The translations under genes and the position numbers were made by a program. From Cyanophora paradoxa (Eukaryota; Glaucocystophyceae; Cyanophorales; Cyanophoraceae), in assembly GCA_004431415.1 (NCBI GenBank), contig QPMI01000210.1, positions 62,001 to 126,000 on the forward strand: 64,000 nucleotides of DNA, written 5' to 3'. Positions 9,634-21,487 of the stretch are shown piece by piece (within the stretch, counting starts at the first letter, position 1; every line of letters starts with the position of its first letter). The notes below the pieces were generated by a model. That model was not told where the DNA came from. It worked only from the letters and a program-made list of their open reading frames with translations, and did not search any database.

Positions 9634-12485
9634 CTACTGGGGGGAGGGGGCCTCGCGGGGGGAGTCGGGGCCCTCGAGCTCGGCCTCCTCGTCGCCCGGG
9701 GCGAGGGCGAGGCCGCGGAGGCCCTCCCCGAGGGCGGAGGCCCCCGCCCCGGGCGGCTCCACGGCGCTCTGGCGGCCCGCGTAGAGGCGGAGCCAGCCGG
9801 CGGCGCGGGGCGCGGGGCGAAGGCGGCGCCGCCGGCGAGGACGCGGGCGAGGCGGGGGCAGTCGGCGAGCTCGAGGGCGTCCGGGGCGGGGCCGGCGACG
9901 GCGAGGGTCCGCAGGGCGGGGCACTCTGAGAGGGCGAGGCGGCAGAGGCCGCGCGGGTTCGCCGGCTCGAGGCTCGGCTCGCGCAGCTCGGGGCAGCGGG
10001 CGAGCTCGAGGGAGGCGAGGCGGGGGAGGTGGGCGACGAGGGCGGCGAGGGCGGCGTCCGTGAGGCCGAGGGGCTTGTGCAGCACGAGGGCCTCCAGGAG
10101 GGCCCCCGCGGGGGGGCGCCACGGCGGGGCGCGAGGGGCGCGAGCTTGGGGCGCCGCAGGTCGAGGCGGCGCAGGGGCGCCGAGGGGAGCTCGAGGGGCC
10201 CCGCCCCGAGGGGCCGCTCGCAGGCGAGGCTCCCGAGGCGGGGCGCGAGGCGGAGGACGGCGGCGAGCCAGGCCCCCGTGTTGCACTCCGCCGTCGAGTG
10301 CAGCCGCAGCGCCTCCAGCCGCCCGCACGTCGACTCGGAGAGGGCGAGGGCCGGCCGCGGGGCCGCCGCGGGGCCCCGGTACGAGAGGGAGCGCAGCGCG
10401 GGGCAGTGGACGTGGACGACGGGGTACGGGACGGAGCGGGCGATGGGGGCGTCGGCGGGGGTGCAGGGCGTGCCGGGCGAGGCCGGGGCGGGGCCGCGCT
10501 GGCAGGGGGTACAGGGCGACTGCTGGGTCGGGGAGAGGGGCGAGTGGGGGTCCGCGAGCGCCTCCCGCGGCGCCCGCTTCATCGGGGTCGTGAAGGGGGC
10601 GCCCGGCGAGGGGAAGGGCGGGGCGAGGGGCGCCGGGGCGAAGTCCGTCGGCTCGACGGTCCAGGTGGCCGGCACGCGGATCTCGGCGACCGTCACGCGC
10701 AGCTCGCGCAGCGCCGCGTGCGCCACCCGCAGCTGCGCGGGCGCGAGCTTAGCCCGAGCTTGCTCGGCACCTTCCTCGCTCGAGCGAGGCGAGGCGAGGC
10801 GAAGCCACGGGCCGGCAGCTGGGGGCGGGGCGGGGCGGGGCGGGGCGGGGCGGGGGCGCACGTCGGGCTGGGCGGTGGAGGCGTGCTCGAGGGCGAGGAG
10901 GGCGAGGCGGGGCAGGCTGCGAGGACGTGCTGCAGGCCGACGACCTCGACCCCGCGCGTCCCCGCCGCCCGCGCGAACTCCAGCCGCGCCAGCCCCGGGC
11001 AGGCCGCGGCCGGGTCCCCCTCGAGCAGGAGCCCGGCCTCGCGTCCCGCCAGCCGCACCGACTCCAGCCGCGCGCACCCCGAGACCCGCACGAGGGTCCC
11101 AGCCCCGGCCCCCGCCGCCGCGCTCGACACCGAGACCTCCCTGAGCGACCCGCACTGCCGCCGGGCTCAGAGCGCGCGCGAAGCAGAGCGGAGCGGCTGT
11201 CGGGGAAGCGCACGGCGAGGAGGGAGACGTGGAGCGGGGCGGCGGTGCCCTGGGGGTCGGTGGCGGCGACGGAGAGGCGCTCGAGGGCGGGGTGGTGGCG
11301 GCCGGCGAGGACGAGGGGCGCGTGGAGGGCGTGGATGTGGGCGGCGAGGGCGAGGGAGCGCAGGCCGAGGTCGCCGAGGGCGTCCAGCGCGCCCTCGGCG
11401 AGGGCCACGTGCTCGAGGCGCAGATCCGCGAGCTGCCGCAGCGCCGCCAGCCCCGCAAAGGTCCCCGCCGTCACCTCCGCCGGCGCCGCCTGCGCGCCGC
11501 GCCCCGTCGGCGCGAGGCGGGGCGGGCGGGCGGGCGGGTGGGGGGCGCACGCGGGGGCTGAGGGAGGGGAACTCGATCGCGAAAGCGCAGAGCAGCGGGC
11601 AGCGGGCGGCGAGGAGGCCGCAGTCGAGCCCCAGCTCCTCCAGCGCCCGCCCCTCCCCGCCCGCCCCGAGCCGCCCCATGATCGAGACCCTGCCCCGCCC
11701 CCGCTCAGCGCCGCCGAGGAGGGCGCGGGGCGGGCGGGCGGGCGGACGTGGAGAGGTCGTGCTGCTGGGCGGGGGGCACGGCAGACTCGAGGAGGGCCTG
11801 GTGGGCGGCCACCTGCGGGCTCGCCTGCATCCCCGAGGCCGGCGGGAAGCGCGCCACGAGCCGCTCGAGCAGCGGCGTCGCCGCTACCGCCGCGAGCATC
11901 GACGCCGGCGACGAGAAGGCGATCGTCAGCTCGCGCAGGTTGCCCAGCGCCGGAAGCGGCTCCACATCCGCGCGGAGGCAGACGTGCGGCGCCGTCCACT
12001 TCCGCAGCCGCGGCGCGAGCTCCCCGACGGAGATCATCATGCGATCGAAGGCGAACTTGCTCCCGAAGTACCTGCACGGTACCCGATCAGCGCCCATCGC
12101 TGGATCCCGGGCAGGGACGCCGCTGGTGCGCGTTCACTTCGTGCCGGGATGGCGCGCGGACTCACAGGCTATCGGCGCGCGAAAATATCTTGAGAAGGTG
12201 CATATCGCGCTCCACGCCGTCCTTCTGGCTTCCATCCTTGTAGAAAGGGACCGTTGAGAGGAGCGCGCGGTCATCGGCCGTTTCGAGCATCGCCAGGATC
12301 GCCTTGTTCAGCGAGAGGTTCTGAGAAGCCAGCGGCAGGCCGATGATGCTCCAGAGCGCAGCGCTGCGAGCTGCGCGGCGCCAGCGGGAGTTTACGAGGC
12401 TCGCGCTGGAGAGGAGGTCCAGCGGCGGCAGCCGCGCCAGCACGCCGCATAGCACGTCGTCCGGCAACTCCTCGAACGGGTCCAT
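9634..12485 (-). CDS. F-box / leucine-rich repeat protein
   Basis: The ATG at 12485 starts MDPFEELPDDVLCGVLARLP followed by LLSSASLVNSRWRRAARSAALW, a clear F-box, which in SCF ubiquitin ligases binds Skp1. Later exons carry irregular LRR-like units: LRELTIAFSSPASMLAAV, LADLRLEHVALAEGALDALG, LERLSVAATDPQGTAAPL, CARLESVRLAGREAG, LEALRLHSTAECNTGAWLAA, LVLHKPLGLTDAALAALV, LASLELARCPELRE, LCRLALSECPALRTLAVAG. It is therefore likely a substrate receptor. The C-terminus is unsure: one frame ends at 9634 (REAPSPQ), another at 9570, and an indel or missed intron near 9800 would explain the switch. A GGGGC-repeat lies in the intron at 10821-10857. The gene diverges from the RCC1-filamin gene across 158 bp. 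Confidence 0.75.
10821..10857. repeat. GGGGC tandem repeat inside an intron
   Basis: About six tandem GGGGC units (plus-strand view) within an intron of the minus-strand F-box gene. The repeat is the extreme form of the G/C-rich intron composition seen throughout the window. Confidence 0.8.
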
Positions 12486-12643
12486 ATTCCGAAGAGTCGA
12501 TACCCCTGCTGAGCTCGTTCCCTCCACTAAAAACAATACGAATCCGCCAGCCTAGCCAATACGTGCGTACACAGCGTAGCTAAGCTCGTCGACGCTGCCA
12601 TGGACTCGCGCGTGAGGTAGCCGAGCACCTCAAGCCGAGGTCG

Positions 12644-15600
12644 ATGCACGGCCGTCGGGCATCACCGGCCCCGCCGGCAAGCGGGCCTAGCAGCGGCAAG
12701 ACGACGCCACGCGCTGGGTCGTTTTCCGTAGCGTCGACCTCAGCGTCTCCCATGAAGGCGCCTCAGCCGCCGGAGGAGGCGCACACGCCGGGCTCGGGCC
12801 GGCCGCCCCGCTCGCGCTCGATCGAGCCCAAGGGGCACGCTATCTCGGACTGGAAGAAACTTCCCCACGTCAGGCGCGACCGCGTGCGGCGCCGCGCGCC
12901 GGGAGCGCTGACGGCGAACGCGGCAGGACGGACAGCGGCGTGGACTTCGACAGCGCCCTGCAGGAGCTCCTCGCCTCCCTCCCGCCGCAGGCGCCCCAGG
13001 TGCAGGCGGGTCTGCCCGCCTCGCCGCTGCGCCCGCGCCCGCCCCGCGAGGCGGCCGCGGCGGAGGAGCCGGCCCCGCCCCCGGAGGCGCCCCCGCCGCC
13101 CGCCCTGCCGCACCCCCCTCCGGAGGCGGACGACGCGGCGCGATACGAACCCTTTCCGCTGCGCGCCAAGTCGCGGCGGCAGCGGAAGAAGGAGGAGCCC
13201 GAAGCCGCCGGCGCGCCGCCCCCCGCCGCACACCCGCCGGCCCTCACGTCCCCCCCCCCCCCCCCCCCAGCAGAGGCGGCGGTGCTGGCGTGGGGGTACA
13301 ACGGCTTCGGGCAGGCGGGGGCGGAGCCGCCGGAAAGCGTGGCGACACCGCGGGCGGTGGCGGTGGCGCTGGGGGCGGGGTGCGGGTGCGGGCGGTGGCG
13401 GCGGGCCAGTTCCACTCTGCCCTCCTCGCCGAGGACGGGGCCGTGTGGACCTGGGGCCGCGGCTCCGCCGGCCAGCTCGGCCACGGGCCCTACCCCGGCG
13501 ACCTCCCCGCGCCCCGCCGCGTCGCCCTCCCCGCGCCGCACGCCGGGGCGCGGGTGCGGCAGGTGGCGTGCGGGGCGTTCCACACGGTGGCGCTGCTGCC
13601 GCGGGCCCTCCTCGCCTGGGGCTCCTCCTCCCACGGCCAGCTCGGCCTCGGCTCCTCCGACACCGAGTGGGCCCCGCGCCCCGTCCCCGCTCTCTCCTCC
13701 GGCCTCCTCGTCCGCCCCGCCCCCGGCCCCGCCCCGCGAAGCGCTTCGGACTGAGCGGGGCGGCAGCTGAAGGGGGCGGCGTGCGGGTTCCGGCACACGC
13801 TGGTGCTGGCGGCGGCCGGCGACTCGAGCCGCGTCTTCGCCTTCGGGGACGGCTCCGGGGGCCAGCTGGGCCTCGGCTCGGCCCCCGAGCGGGTGCTGGA
13901 GCCGGCGGCCGTGGCCTCGCTGGCGGCGCACCGCGTGGTGGCCCTCGCCGCCGGGGACCGCCACTCGGTCGCCGTCACCGAGGCCGGCCTCGTCCTCACC
14001 TGCGGGGACGGCACCTACGGCCGCCTCGGGCTCGGCCCCGGGGCCCCGCGCCAGCAGAACACCTTCCGCCTCGTCGAGGCCCTCGAGCGCGCCTCGCCGG
14101 CCGGCGGCGCCGTCCTCGTCGCGCAGGCCGCCGCCGGGGGCGCCACCACCGCCCTCCTCTCCCGTCCGCCCCGCCCGCCCCGCCCGCCCCGCCTCCGCCG
14201 CGTCTCCCAGGGCGAGCTCGTGCGCAGGCGAGGGCCGCCTCTACTGCTTCGGCTCCGGCACGCACGGGCAGGTGGGGGACGGGGCGGGGGCCGACCGCCC
14301 GGAGCCCGTCCCCGTGGCGACCCCGCCCGACGCCGGCCGCGTCGCCCGCGTCGCAGTCGGCGAGGACCACGCCCTCGCCCTCACCGGCGCGCCCTTTCCT
14401 CCTCCCCCCGCCCCTGGCGCCCCTCACGCCGCGCTGCCGCCTCAGAGTCGGGTCGGCTCCTCGTCTGGGGCCGCGGGGCGAACGGGCGGCTGGGGCTCAG
14501 GCCCGAGGGGCCGGCCTCGTGCCCGCGCCCCGCCCCCGTGCCGGATCTCGTGGGGGCGCGCCTCGCCGACGTGGCGGCCGGCGGGGGCCACTCCCTCGCC
14601 CTCGCCCTCGCCCCCGGGGGCGGGGCGGAGCGGGGGGCCCGAGGAGGCGGGGCGGAGGCGGGCGCCGGGGCGGCGTTCGAGGGGCCGGGCCTCTCGCGGG
14701 CGGCGTGCGGCGCGGAGGCCTCCTTCCTCGTGCGCCCCGCCTCCGAGCGCGCCCGCCGCGCCCTCGCCGCCGGCTCCCTCCGCTTCGCCCTCGAGCCGCC
14801 CCCGCCGCCCCCGCCCGAGCCCGGGGCGCCCCGCGCGCCCGCCCTCGCCGCCGCCGGCGGTGCGGCTGGTGGAGCGGCCAGACGGGACGCTGCGGGGCTC
14901 GTACGTCGCCCGGCGCCCGGGGGCGCACGTCCTGCGCCTGCTGGCCCGGAGGGGAGCCCCTCGCCGAGTTCCTCGTGGCCGCCGAGCCGGGCCCCCGCGC
15001 GGCCCGCCTCCGAGGCCTCCGGGCCCGGCCTCCTCGCCGCCGCCCCCGCCGGCCGCTGGTCCCACTTCTCCCTCCTCCTCCGAGACGCCTGCGGCAACGC
15101 GCGCCCCAGCGGCCGCCCCGGCGAGCGCCCGCCGGCGCTCCTTGTGACGGCCGGCGAGCGGGGGGCGGAGGCGCGGGTGGCCCCCGGGGCGGAGGGGCGC
15201 TGGGCGTGCTCCTACCGCTGCCCGGCCCCCGGCGTCTACCGCCTCGCCCTCGCCGTCGGGGGCGAGGCCGGGGAGGCGGTCGCGGGGAGCCCCTTCTACG
15301 TGACCTGCGAGCAGGGCGGCGTCGAGCCGCTGCGCTGCACCGCCTCCGGCCCCGGCCTCGCCCGCGCCGTCGCCGGCCAGGAGGCCCGCTTCTCCATCGC
15401 CGCCGCCGACGCCGCCGGCTGCCCCATGTCTGCCCTCCCCCCCTCCCCCTCCTCGGCCCGGCTGAGGCGGCGCAGGGCCCAGGGCGGGGAGGTCTTCGAG
15501 GTGGCCGTGGAGGCGGTGGAGGCGGCCCCCGAGGGGAGCGCCTGGGAGGGGCCCGCCGCCGTCCCCGCCGCCGTCCAGGACCGCGGGGACGGCAACTACG

Positions 15601-17299
15601 CCGTGACCTTCGTCCCCCGCCGCGCCGCCCGGTCCCTTCGCCCCGCCCTCGCCCTGGCCCCGCTCACGGGCGGGCGCGCAGGCACGAGGTGCGGGTGCGG
15701 GCGGGGGGCGGGGGCGAGATCGCCGGCTCGCCCTTCTTCTGCGCGGTGGCCCCGGGGCCGCTCTGCGGGGCGCGCTGCGGGGCGGCCGGCCCCGGGCTCG
15801 AGGCCTGCCTCGCCGGCGGGCCGGCATCCCGGGCCCCGAGGCCGCCTTCGAGATCGTCGCCCGGGACGCCTTCGTGCGCCCGCGCGCCCCCCGCTTCCCC
15901 CGCGCTGCGCTGAGCGGGGCCAGGGGAACGTGCGGGGGCGGGGGGCGACGCCTTCTCCCTGCGCGTCCTCCTCGAGGCGGCCGGCGAGCCCGGCCGCCCC
16001 GCCCCGGCGCCCGAGCCCGAGGCCGCCGTCGCCGACGCGGGCAACGGCCGCTACCGCGCGAGCTTCCGCGTCGGCCGCCCCGGCGTCTACACGGTCGAGG
16101 CCCGCCCCCGCGCCCCCGCCTCTCCTCCCGCCCCGCCCCTCAGGCGCGCCGCTCGCGCAGGTCGCGGCGATCCCGTCGGGAGAGGCGGTGGCGGGGGCCC
16201 CTTCCGCGTCCCCGCCGCCCTCGCCGCCGCCCGCCGCTGGCACGACTGCGGCGAACTCGGGTGCGCTCTGCCTTTCTCCCCGGCCCCCGCCCGCCGGCCC
16301 GACGCCGGGGGCCAGCTTCGACGAGGAGCTGCCGGACGGCTTCGCGGAGGTGCCCCCGGGGGCGCCCTTCCGCCTCTGGGGCGGGGGCAGCGCGCCGGGC
16401 TTCGAGGCGCTGCGGGCCGCCGAGCTCGGCCCCGCCGCCCGCCCCCGCCCCTCGTCCTCTGCGTCGAGGCGGCGCGCGACGGGCCCCTCGCGGCGGCCCT
16501 CGCCTGCGCCGCGGCGCTGCTGCCCGCCGTCTCCCGCCCCGAGGCCCGCGCCGCCCTCCTCGCCCTCCTCGTCGCCGCCTGGACCGGCGGATGCGCCCCC
16601 TCCGCCCCGCCCGCCCGGCCCCCGCCCGGTGCCGGCCCCGCCGGCCCCGCCCCGCGCCCTCTCCCGCTCCCGCTCCCCGTCGCCCCCAACGGCGCCCGTG
16701 CCGCCCCTCCCGCTGGCCCTCGACGGCCTCGCCGCCCCTCCCCGCCCGCCGAGCGGCCGGTTCGCTGCCGCGCGCTCGGCGCGCTCGGGGGGCCGGCGGC
16801 GCCCTCGCCGCCCTCGCCGGCCCCGTGGCGGAGCGGGAGCCTCGCCCTGGGGGCCCCCGACGAGGGCGGCCCCGCCCTCGCCCCTTCCTCCTCCACCGCC
16901 GCCCTCCTTGGCCTAGGCCTCTCCCCCGCACCCTCCGCTCCAGATTCCGCGGCCAGCGCTTCCCCACCTGCGCCGCCCCCTTTGAGGCCCCGCGGCCCGC
17001 CGCTTCACGGGGCCTGGGCCCTCGGAGCGGCGGCGGCGGAGGACCGGCCGGAGCTGCGGCCCCGGCTGCGGGCGCTCCTCTTCAAATTCCTGGCAGACCG
17101 CTGCGGCCTCGCCTGCCGCCTTTCGCGCCCTGCCGGCCCCGGCCCCGGTCCGCCCTGCGTCGCCGTGCAGGCTCCCGGCGGGCCCATCCTTCTCGTCGAC
17201 CTCGCCTCCGCCCCGGGCAGCCTCCTCCCGCTCCCCTCCGCGGCCGCTGACGCTGCACTCGCCGCCGCCCGTACTTTCTCCAGCCCGGAGCATGCATAG
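12644..17299 (+). CDS. RCC1-repeat plus filamin-repeat protein
   Basis: A large multi-exon gene. After a disordered Ser/Pro N-terminus come RCC1 blades (about 13280-14610): VLAWGYNGFGQAG, VWTWGRGSAGQLGHGP, LLAWGSSSHGQLGLGS, VFAFGDGSGGQLGLGSAP, VLTCGDGTYGRLGLGP, LYCFGSGTHGQVGDGAG and LLVWGRGANGRLGLRP, each paired with a GxxHxxAL/V strand such as AAGQFHSALLAEDG. The second half (about 14860-16220) has filamin-type immunoglobulin repeats: DRGDGNYAVTFVPRRAG, then EVRVRAGGGEIAGSPFFC, AVGGEAGEAVAGSPFYVTC, DAGNGRYRASFRVGRPGVYT and GEAVAGAPFRV. RCC1 propellers are protein/GTPase-interaction platforms and filamin repeats dimerise or bind partners, so a signalling scaffold is likely. The C-terminus ends LAAARTFSSPEHA. 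Several introns include long C runs (for example 13251-13268). I know of no standard protein with exactly this order. Confidence 0.78.
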
Positions 17300-17622
17300 C
17301 GGGCCGGGAGTACTGTTATACGCACGACTACGGTATACGTAGGCACGTGCACTAGAACTAGTACTGGTACCGCGGGTAGCGCGGGTATACGTAGCGGGCG
17401 CGGAATTCGGGATTTCATCGAAATCCCCCGGCCGCGGGGTACACCGGGCTCGCGATCGGCATCTTCTACCCCAAATGCGCCGCCTCGGCGGGCCGGCCGG
17501 CAGCTGCGCCGCGGCCCGTACGCGCTATACGCATGCAGCGCGAGTCAAAGCGCCGCACGCGCGCAAATCGAGCCAGCTGCAGCTAGCTAGCATGTGACTC
17601 AGTGAGCTGCAAAGCGCTTTCC
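17300..17622. other. Intergenic region
   Basis: No gene seen. It contains several GTATACGTA words (17331-17395) and CAGCTGCAGCTAGCTAGC near 17576. It likely combines a 3' UTR with the promoter of the next gene. Confidence 0.4.
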
Positions 17623-20181
17623 ATGCGTCCAAAACGCTCGCGGGACGGCGAGGAGCCGGAGCTGCAACTGCCCGCGACCAGCGCCGATCCGGAACCGGAG
17701 CGGCTACAGCTTCGCGGACCCCGGCAGGTGCACGAAGCGCTCGAAAATGTGGCGCGCACAATCGACCTCATCATCGCCGCCCTCGTCTCGTTCCGCGTCG
17801 TTGACCTCAACGTTGACCTCGATGCCGTCCAGCCTCTCGCTCCCGTGCCCGACACGCTGCTCGACTCGTTCGAGCCGCGTCTATCCGTCATGGACGACTC
17901 CGACGCAGCCAGCGCGCCGCAGCCGCCGCCGCCGCGCTCGTGGAGGCTCTGGCCGCCGCCGGCGGCCGCGGAGGGCCTGATCGTGCTGTGCGCAACGCAG
18001 TGGGCCCTGCCGCCCTACCGCGTGCGCTTTTTCGAGGCGGAGCGCATTCTCGCCAACGTCGCGGCGGCCGCCGAGACTCTCCGCATCTGCCCGTCCTCCG
18101 ACCCCGAGCTGCCCTTTTGCCGCTCCCGCCTCGCCAACGCCCTCGCCGACGCCCGCCTCCTCGGCACATCTCTCTTCCGCACCCTCGCCGGCCGCTCCCG
18201 CCTGCGCGACCACTTCCGCGTCCTGCGCGAGTCCTCCCGTGCCGAGGGCAGCCCCGTGGGGGCCCGCATGGCGCGCCGCCCCGCCCCGTGCGCGCCCGCC
18301 GCGCTGAAGAGGGCGCGGCAGGTACGGGCGGTGGTGCGGGCGCTGGCGGAGAGCCTCCTGCAGCCGCTGCCTGCCCCGCCCGACGCGCCCGGGCTGCCCG
18401 GGCCCGGCTGGACCGCCTCGGACGCCGAGGTCCGGCCCCGCGCGCCCCCGCCGCCGCCCCCGCCGCCCCCGCCGCCGACGCCGAGCGCGCCGCAGGTGCT
18501 CGTCGACCATTGCTTCGCCCTCGCTCGGGTGCGTGCGCCCCGCGAGCGCGGCGCGGCGCGGCGCGGCGCCGACCGGGCGGGGCGGGGCGGTAGGGGGCGA
18601 CGTGGGAGGCCCCGAGCGCGCCGCCCGACCTGTTCGAGCTGGAATGGGCCGATGCCGAGCGGGCGCGCCCCGGGCCCCGCCGCGCGCCCCCTCCCGGCCG
18701 CCCTGACGGCCCGCCCGCGCAGCTCGCGAGGCGGGCGGACGAGCTCTCGCTGCCGTACGCGGCGGACGTCGACAGGGGCTGCCGGCAGCTGCGCGCCAAG
18801 GCGCTGTGCCTGCGGGCGTTCCTGTGGGACCAGTTCTGGCGGGGCGAGGAGGCGCTGGATGCGGCGTGCGGGGCGCTGGCGGAGCTGCGGCGGCGGCAGC
18901 TCGCCCCGGGGCCCCTCGAGGCCGAGCTCCTCTCCCGCCGCGCCATGCTCCAGCGTACGCGCCCCCGCGCCGCCCCCGCAGCCCTTCGCCTTCGCTCTTA
19001 CGCGCGCGGGCGCGCAGTGCGGCTGAGCGACTTCGCCGGCGGCTTCGCGGCGGCGGAGGAGGTCTACAGCGCGGGGGAGACCGAAGAGGAGGCCCTCTAC
19101 AGCGCCTACCTCCAGCACCGCGCCACCGGTGCCCTCCTCGCCGGCCCCCGCTGCCCCGCCCCGCCCGGCGAAGGGAGCCGCGTTCCGGCAGCGTGGGCGG
19201 CGCTGCTGAACAACGAGGGGGAGCGGGGCGTGCGCGCGGCCGACGCCGTCCTCGAAGCCGCGGAGCGCCTCGGAGAGGCGGGTCGGTGCGCGCCGCCCGC
19301 GCCGCGACCCGCGCTGGCCGGCCTCGCCCACTCCCGCCCCGCCTCGCGATGGGACGGGGGCGGCAGGCTGCTGCTGCCGTCGGCGCTGCAGGAGCTGAGC
19401 CTGGGGTGCGAGCTGGAGGGGAGCTGGCGCCGCGTCATCGGCGTCTTCCGCCGCAATCTGGCCAGCTTCGAGCAGGCGCCCGCCCGCCCGCGCCCGCGCG
19501 GCCCCCGCGCCCCCCGCCCCCACTCCGCCTCACCCCACGCCGCGCACCGCGCGCAGCTCGAGGACCCGTCGCTTCCCGTGCACGACATGTGCGCCCCCTA
19601 CAGCTTCATGAAGTGGATCGTGCGCCCCGGCGTCTGCTGCCGCCCGCCCCCCCCGCCCCGCCCCGCCCCGCGCTCACCCGCCCTCCCGCGGCAGTCGCCC
19701 AGGGCGAACCTCTCGGCGACGCGCGTCATCATTTTCCTCCTGCCCAAGGTGCGCAGGCCAAGGGGCGCGGGGGCGGGACGGCGGTCCACATCGCGAACGA
19801 CGCACGGCTCTGCGCGGGCGCGTAGGGCTGGGAGGGCCGCCGCGTCTCCCCCATCGTCGCCCACGCGCACATGTACGCCGCCGAGCTCCTCGCCGACGCA
19901 GGTACCCCCCTGCGCTTGCTTCCCCCCGAGCGGCGTGCTGAGCGGGGGCGGCAGGGAGGACGGCTGAGGCGGCGCAGCACCTGCGGGCGGCTGTGGACGA
20001 GTACGAGACGCGCTTCCCGCACATCTACTTCGATGAGCACCCGCGGATGCGGCGCCTGCGCGAAGCCATGAGCGCCCTGCGCGCCCCGAAGGCATCCCGC
20101 CCCTCCCGCGGTCTCTCGCGTGCCCCCTGCCGCTGGCGCCTCTCCACACCCCACGCCGAGGAGGCAGAGGAGGCGGACTAA
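17623..20181 (+). CDS. Spliced hypothetical protein, mostly alpha-helical
   Basis: I do not recognise the family. The first exon runs from ATG 17623 (MRPKRSRDGEEPEL) through VHEALENVARTIDLIIAALV, a helical stretch ILANVAAAAETLRICPSSD, a basic region, and a polyproline tract to LVDHCFALA. Later exons contain LFELEWADAERARP, LPYAADVDRGCRQLRAKALC, FLWDQFWRGEEALDAACGAL, VRLSDFAGGFAAAEEVYSAG, LLPSALQELSLGCELEGSW, HDMCAPYSFMKWIVRP, IVAHAHMYAAELLADA and AAQHLRAAVDEYETRFPHIY, ending EEAEEAD at 20181. The helix pairs such as CLRAFLWDQFWRGEEAL/AALAELRRRQL hint at a TPR-like solenoid, but the consensus is weak. It is the last host gene before the virus-like island. Confidence 0.6.
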
Positions 20182-20331
20182 TTATGTAATAAGTATATAT
20201 ATAGGAGGGCCATCAATGGGCCAAACGCGAAAAGTCAACTCCGAGAGCTCGAGACTCGGAAGTGACGCTTGGATTGCGGAGGTTCTTATAACCGCCGCAA
20301 CAGCTGTGGGGGTACCCCCTCCGAGGCTGGC

Positions 20332-20439
20332 GATCGCGGCGATCACGAGCCGATCGCGACCCTGGTGATCGCGATTTTCTCCCGATCGCGACCCTTTTCG
20401 ATCGCGATTTCGAGATCGGGGGCATTTCTGCGATCGCGA
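20332..20439. repeat. Cluster of GATCGCGA motifs
   Basis: Six close copies of GATCGCG(A) in 108 bp (20332, 20352, 20367, 20384, 20400, 20432), several forming TCGCGATC-type palindromes. They sit about 240-340 bp upstream of the ORF at 20677. Regular clustering in an otherwise unremarkable promoter-sized gap suggests binding sites, but no factor can be named. Confidence 0.7.
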
Positions 20440-20676
20440 GAAAGGAAAAATCGGAAAAGGCCGAAAAGTGCGTTTTTCACGCGTGAAATCGATCGAAAAC
20501 GAGGGTTCGAATCCGTGGTCCGGATTTGGACTTGGGCAAAATCTCGAGTCAAAATGGGAGAAAATGGGACCTAGGACCTTGGTGCTTGATGCTTGGTGCT
20601 TGATGCTTGGGGCTTGGGAAGAGTTGGAATCAGAGTCTGGACCCAAAAGCGGGGAAATTTTCGGACGGGGAGAAAA

Positions 20677-21147
20677 ATGTCAGGCAATCTCTATTACGAT
20701 TTTCCCTTTGAGTTGAATATGGCATTCGAGAGGTTGCGCGAGTTCTGGCGTTGGCACCTCACAGGACATGACATTCCCGACATAACACCAGAGCCCAACA
20801 CACAGGGCGTGCTTGAAGTCATCCGTCAATATCCGCGTCGATTCAATGAATGGATTGAGTTCCACGCAACGAACCGTTTCCAGAGTCTCCCCGAGGCCAT
20901 ACGCGAAAATTTCGTGAGGCTGGTGGGACCAGGCTACGACAACCCTAACAATCATAGACCACGCCCAGCTGGCGTGACGCGCGAAGCTCGAGAAGACCGT
21001 AGACTTTTCCGCAGGGAATTGAGAGAGGATAGACGGAGGCTTTCAATGGGGCTCCCGCAGATTGTGAGGGGGTACAGCCCGGATTACGAGACTTACCAAG
21101 AATTGTACGGCTTCGAAAATCCCTTTGAGAGGGTACTACCAGGGTGA
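20677..21147 (+). CDS. Island ORF, 156-residue acidic/basic helical protein, unknown
   Basis: An intact intronless ORF starting MSGNLYYDFPFELNM. I do not recognise it. The first half (ERLREFWRWHLTGHDIPDIT, QYPRRFNEWIEFHATNRFQS, AIRENFVRLVGPGYDN) looks globular and helical. The second half is strongly charged (REAREDRRLFRRELREDRRR) and ends in a tyrosine-rich segment YSPDYETYQELYGFENPFE. The nearest in-frame upstream methionine-like codon is non-ATG, so ATG 20677, preceded by AGAAAAATG, is chosen. Base composition is clearly less GC-rich than the host genes on either side, which fits foreign origin. Confidence 0.6.
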   Translation: MSGNLYYDFPFELNMAFERLREFWRWHLTGHDIPDITPEPNTQGVLEVIRQYPRRFNEWIEFHATNRFQSLPEAIRENFVRLVGPGYDNPNNHRPRPAGVTREAREDRRLFRRELREDRRRLSMGLPQIVRGYSPDYETYQELYGFENPFERVLPG

Positions 21148-21487
21148 GGGGCCAGGGGGGGCCCCTGAGGGTGTACCCCCGGCCCGAGACTCGACCTTCG
21201 GCGGACGCACTCGGGCGATTTCCGTCAGGCCGGCTCCCTTTTTCTGCCTTCGGCCCAACGCTAAATTTGGCTTTTTTCAGGCCAGTTGGCAACGTTTTCC
21301 GTTGCGAACTAGACCGCGAAAAAAATCGCCCACAAAACCGCGGTCCGCCGCCATTTTGGCTCACTCTTGAAACGGGTTCGCCGCCTTCTCTCAGCCCAAG
21401 GAATCCCCGCCTCTCCGAATTTTCACAAGTCCGCTCTCTCAGTCACCTCACGTTTTGCCTTTGCTGATCTCTCTTCCCTTTGCGCAG
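21148..21487. other. Island intergenic region
   Basis: No gene. It contains GGGGGGCCCCTGAGGG and GGGTGTACCCCC palindromes just after the previous stop, a CCGCCATTTTGGC element near 21349 and a CTCTCAGTCACC pyrimidine-rich leader before the next ATG. Probably terminator of the upstream gene and promoter of the next. Confidence 0.45.

Noticed and set aside
10821-10857. Telomere-like or disease-type GGGGC expansion
   Set aside because: Only about six units within an ordinary intron. Many introns here are built of GGGGC/CCCGC words.
10298-12193. Very long plus-strand ORFs opposite the F-box/LRR gene
   Set aside because: Arg/Gly-rich translations without domain pattern. They are the antisense shadow of the GC-rich minus-strand gene, whose F-box and LRR units are clear.
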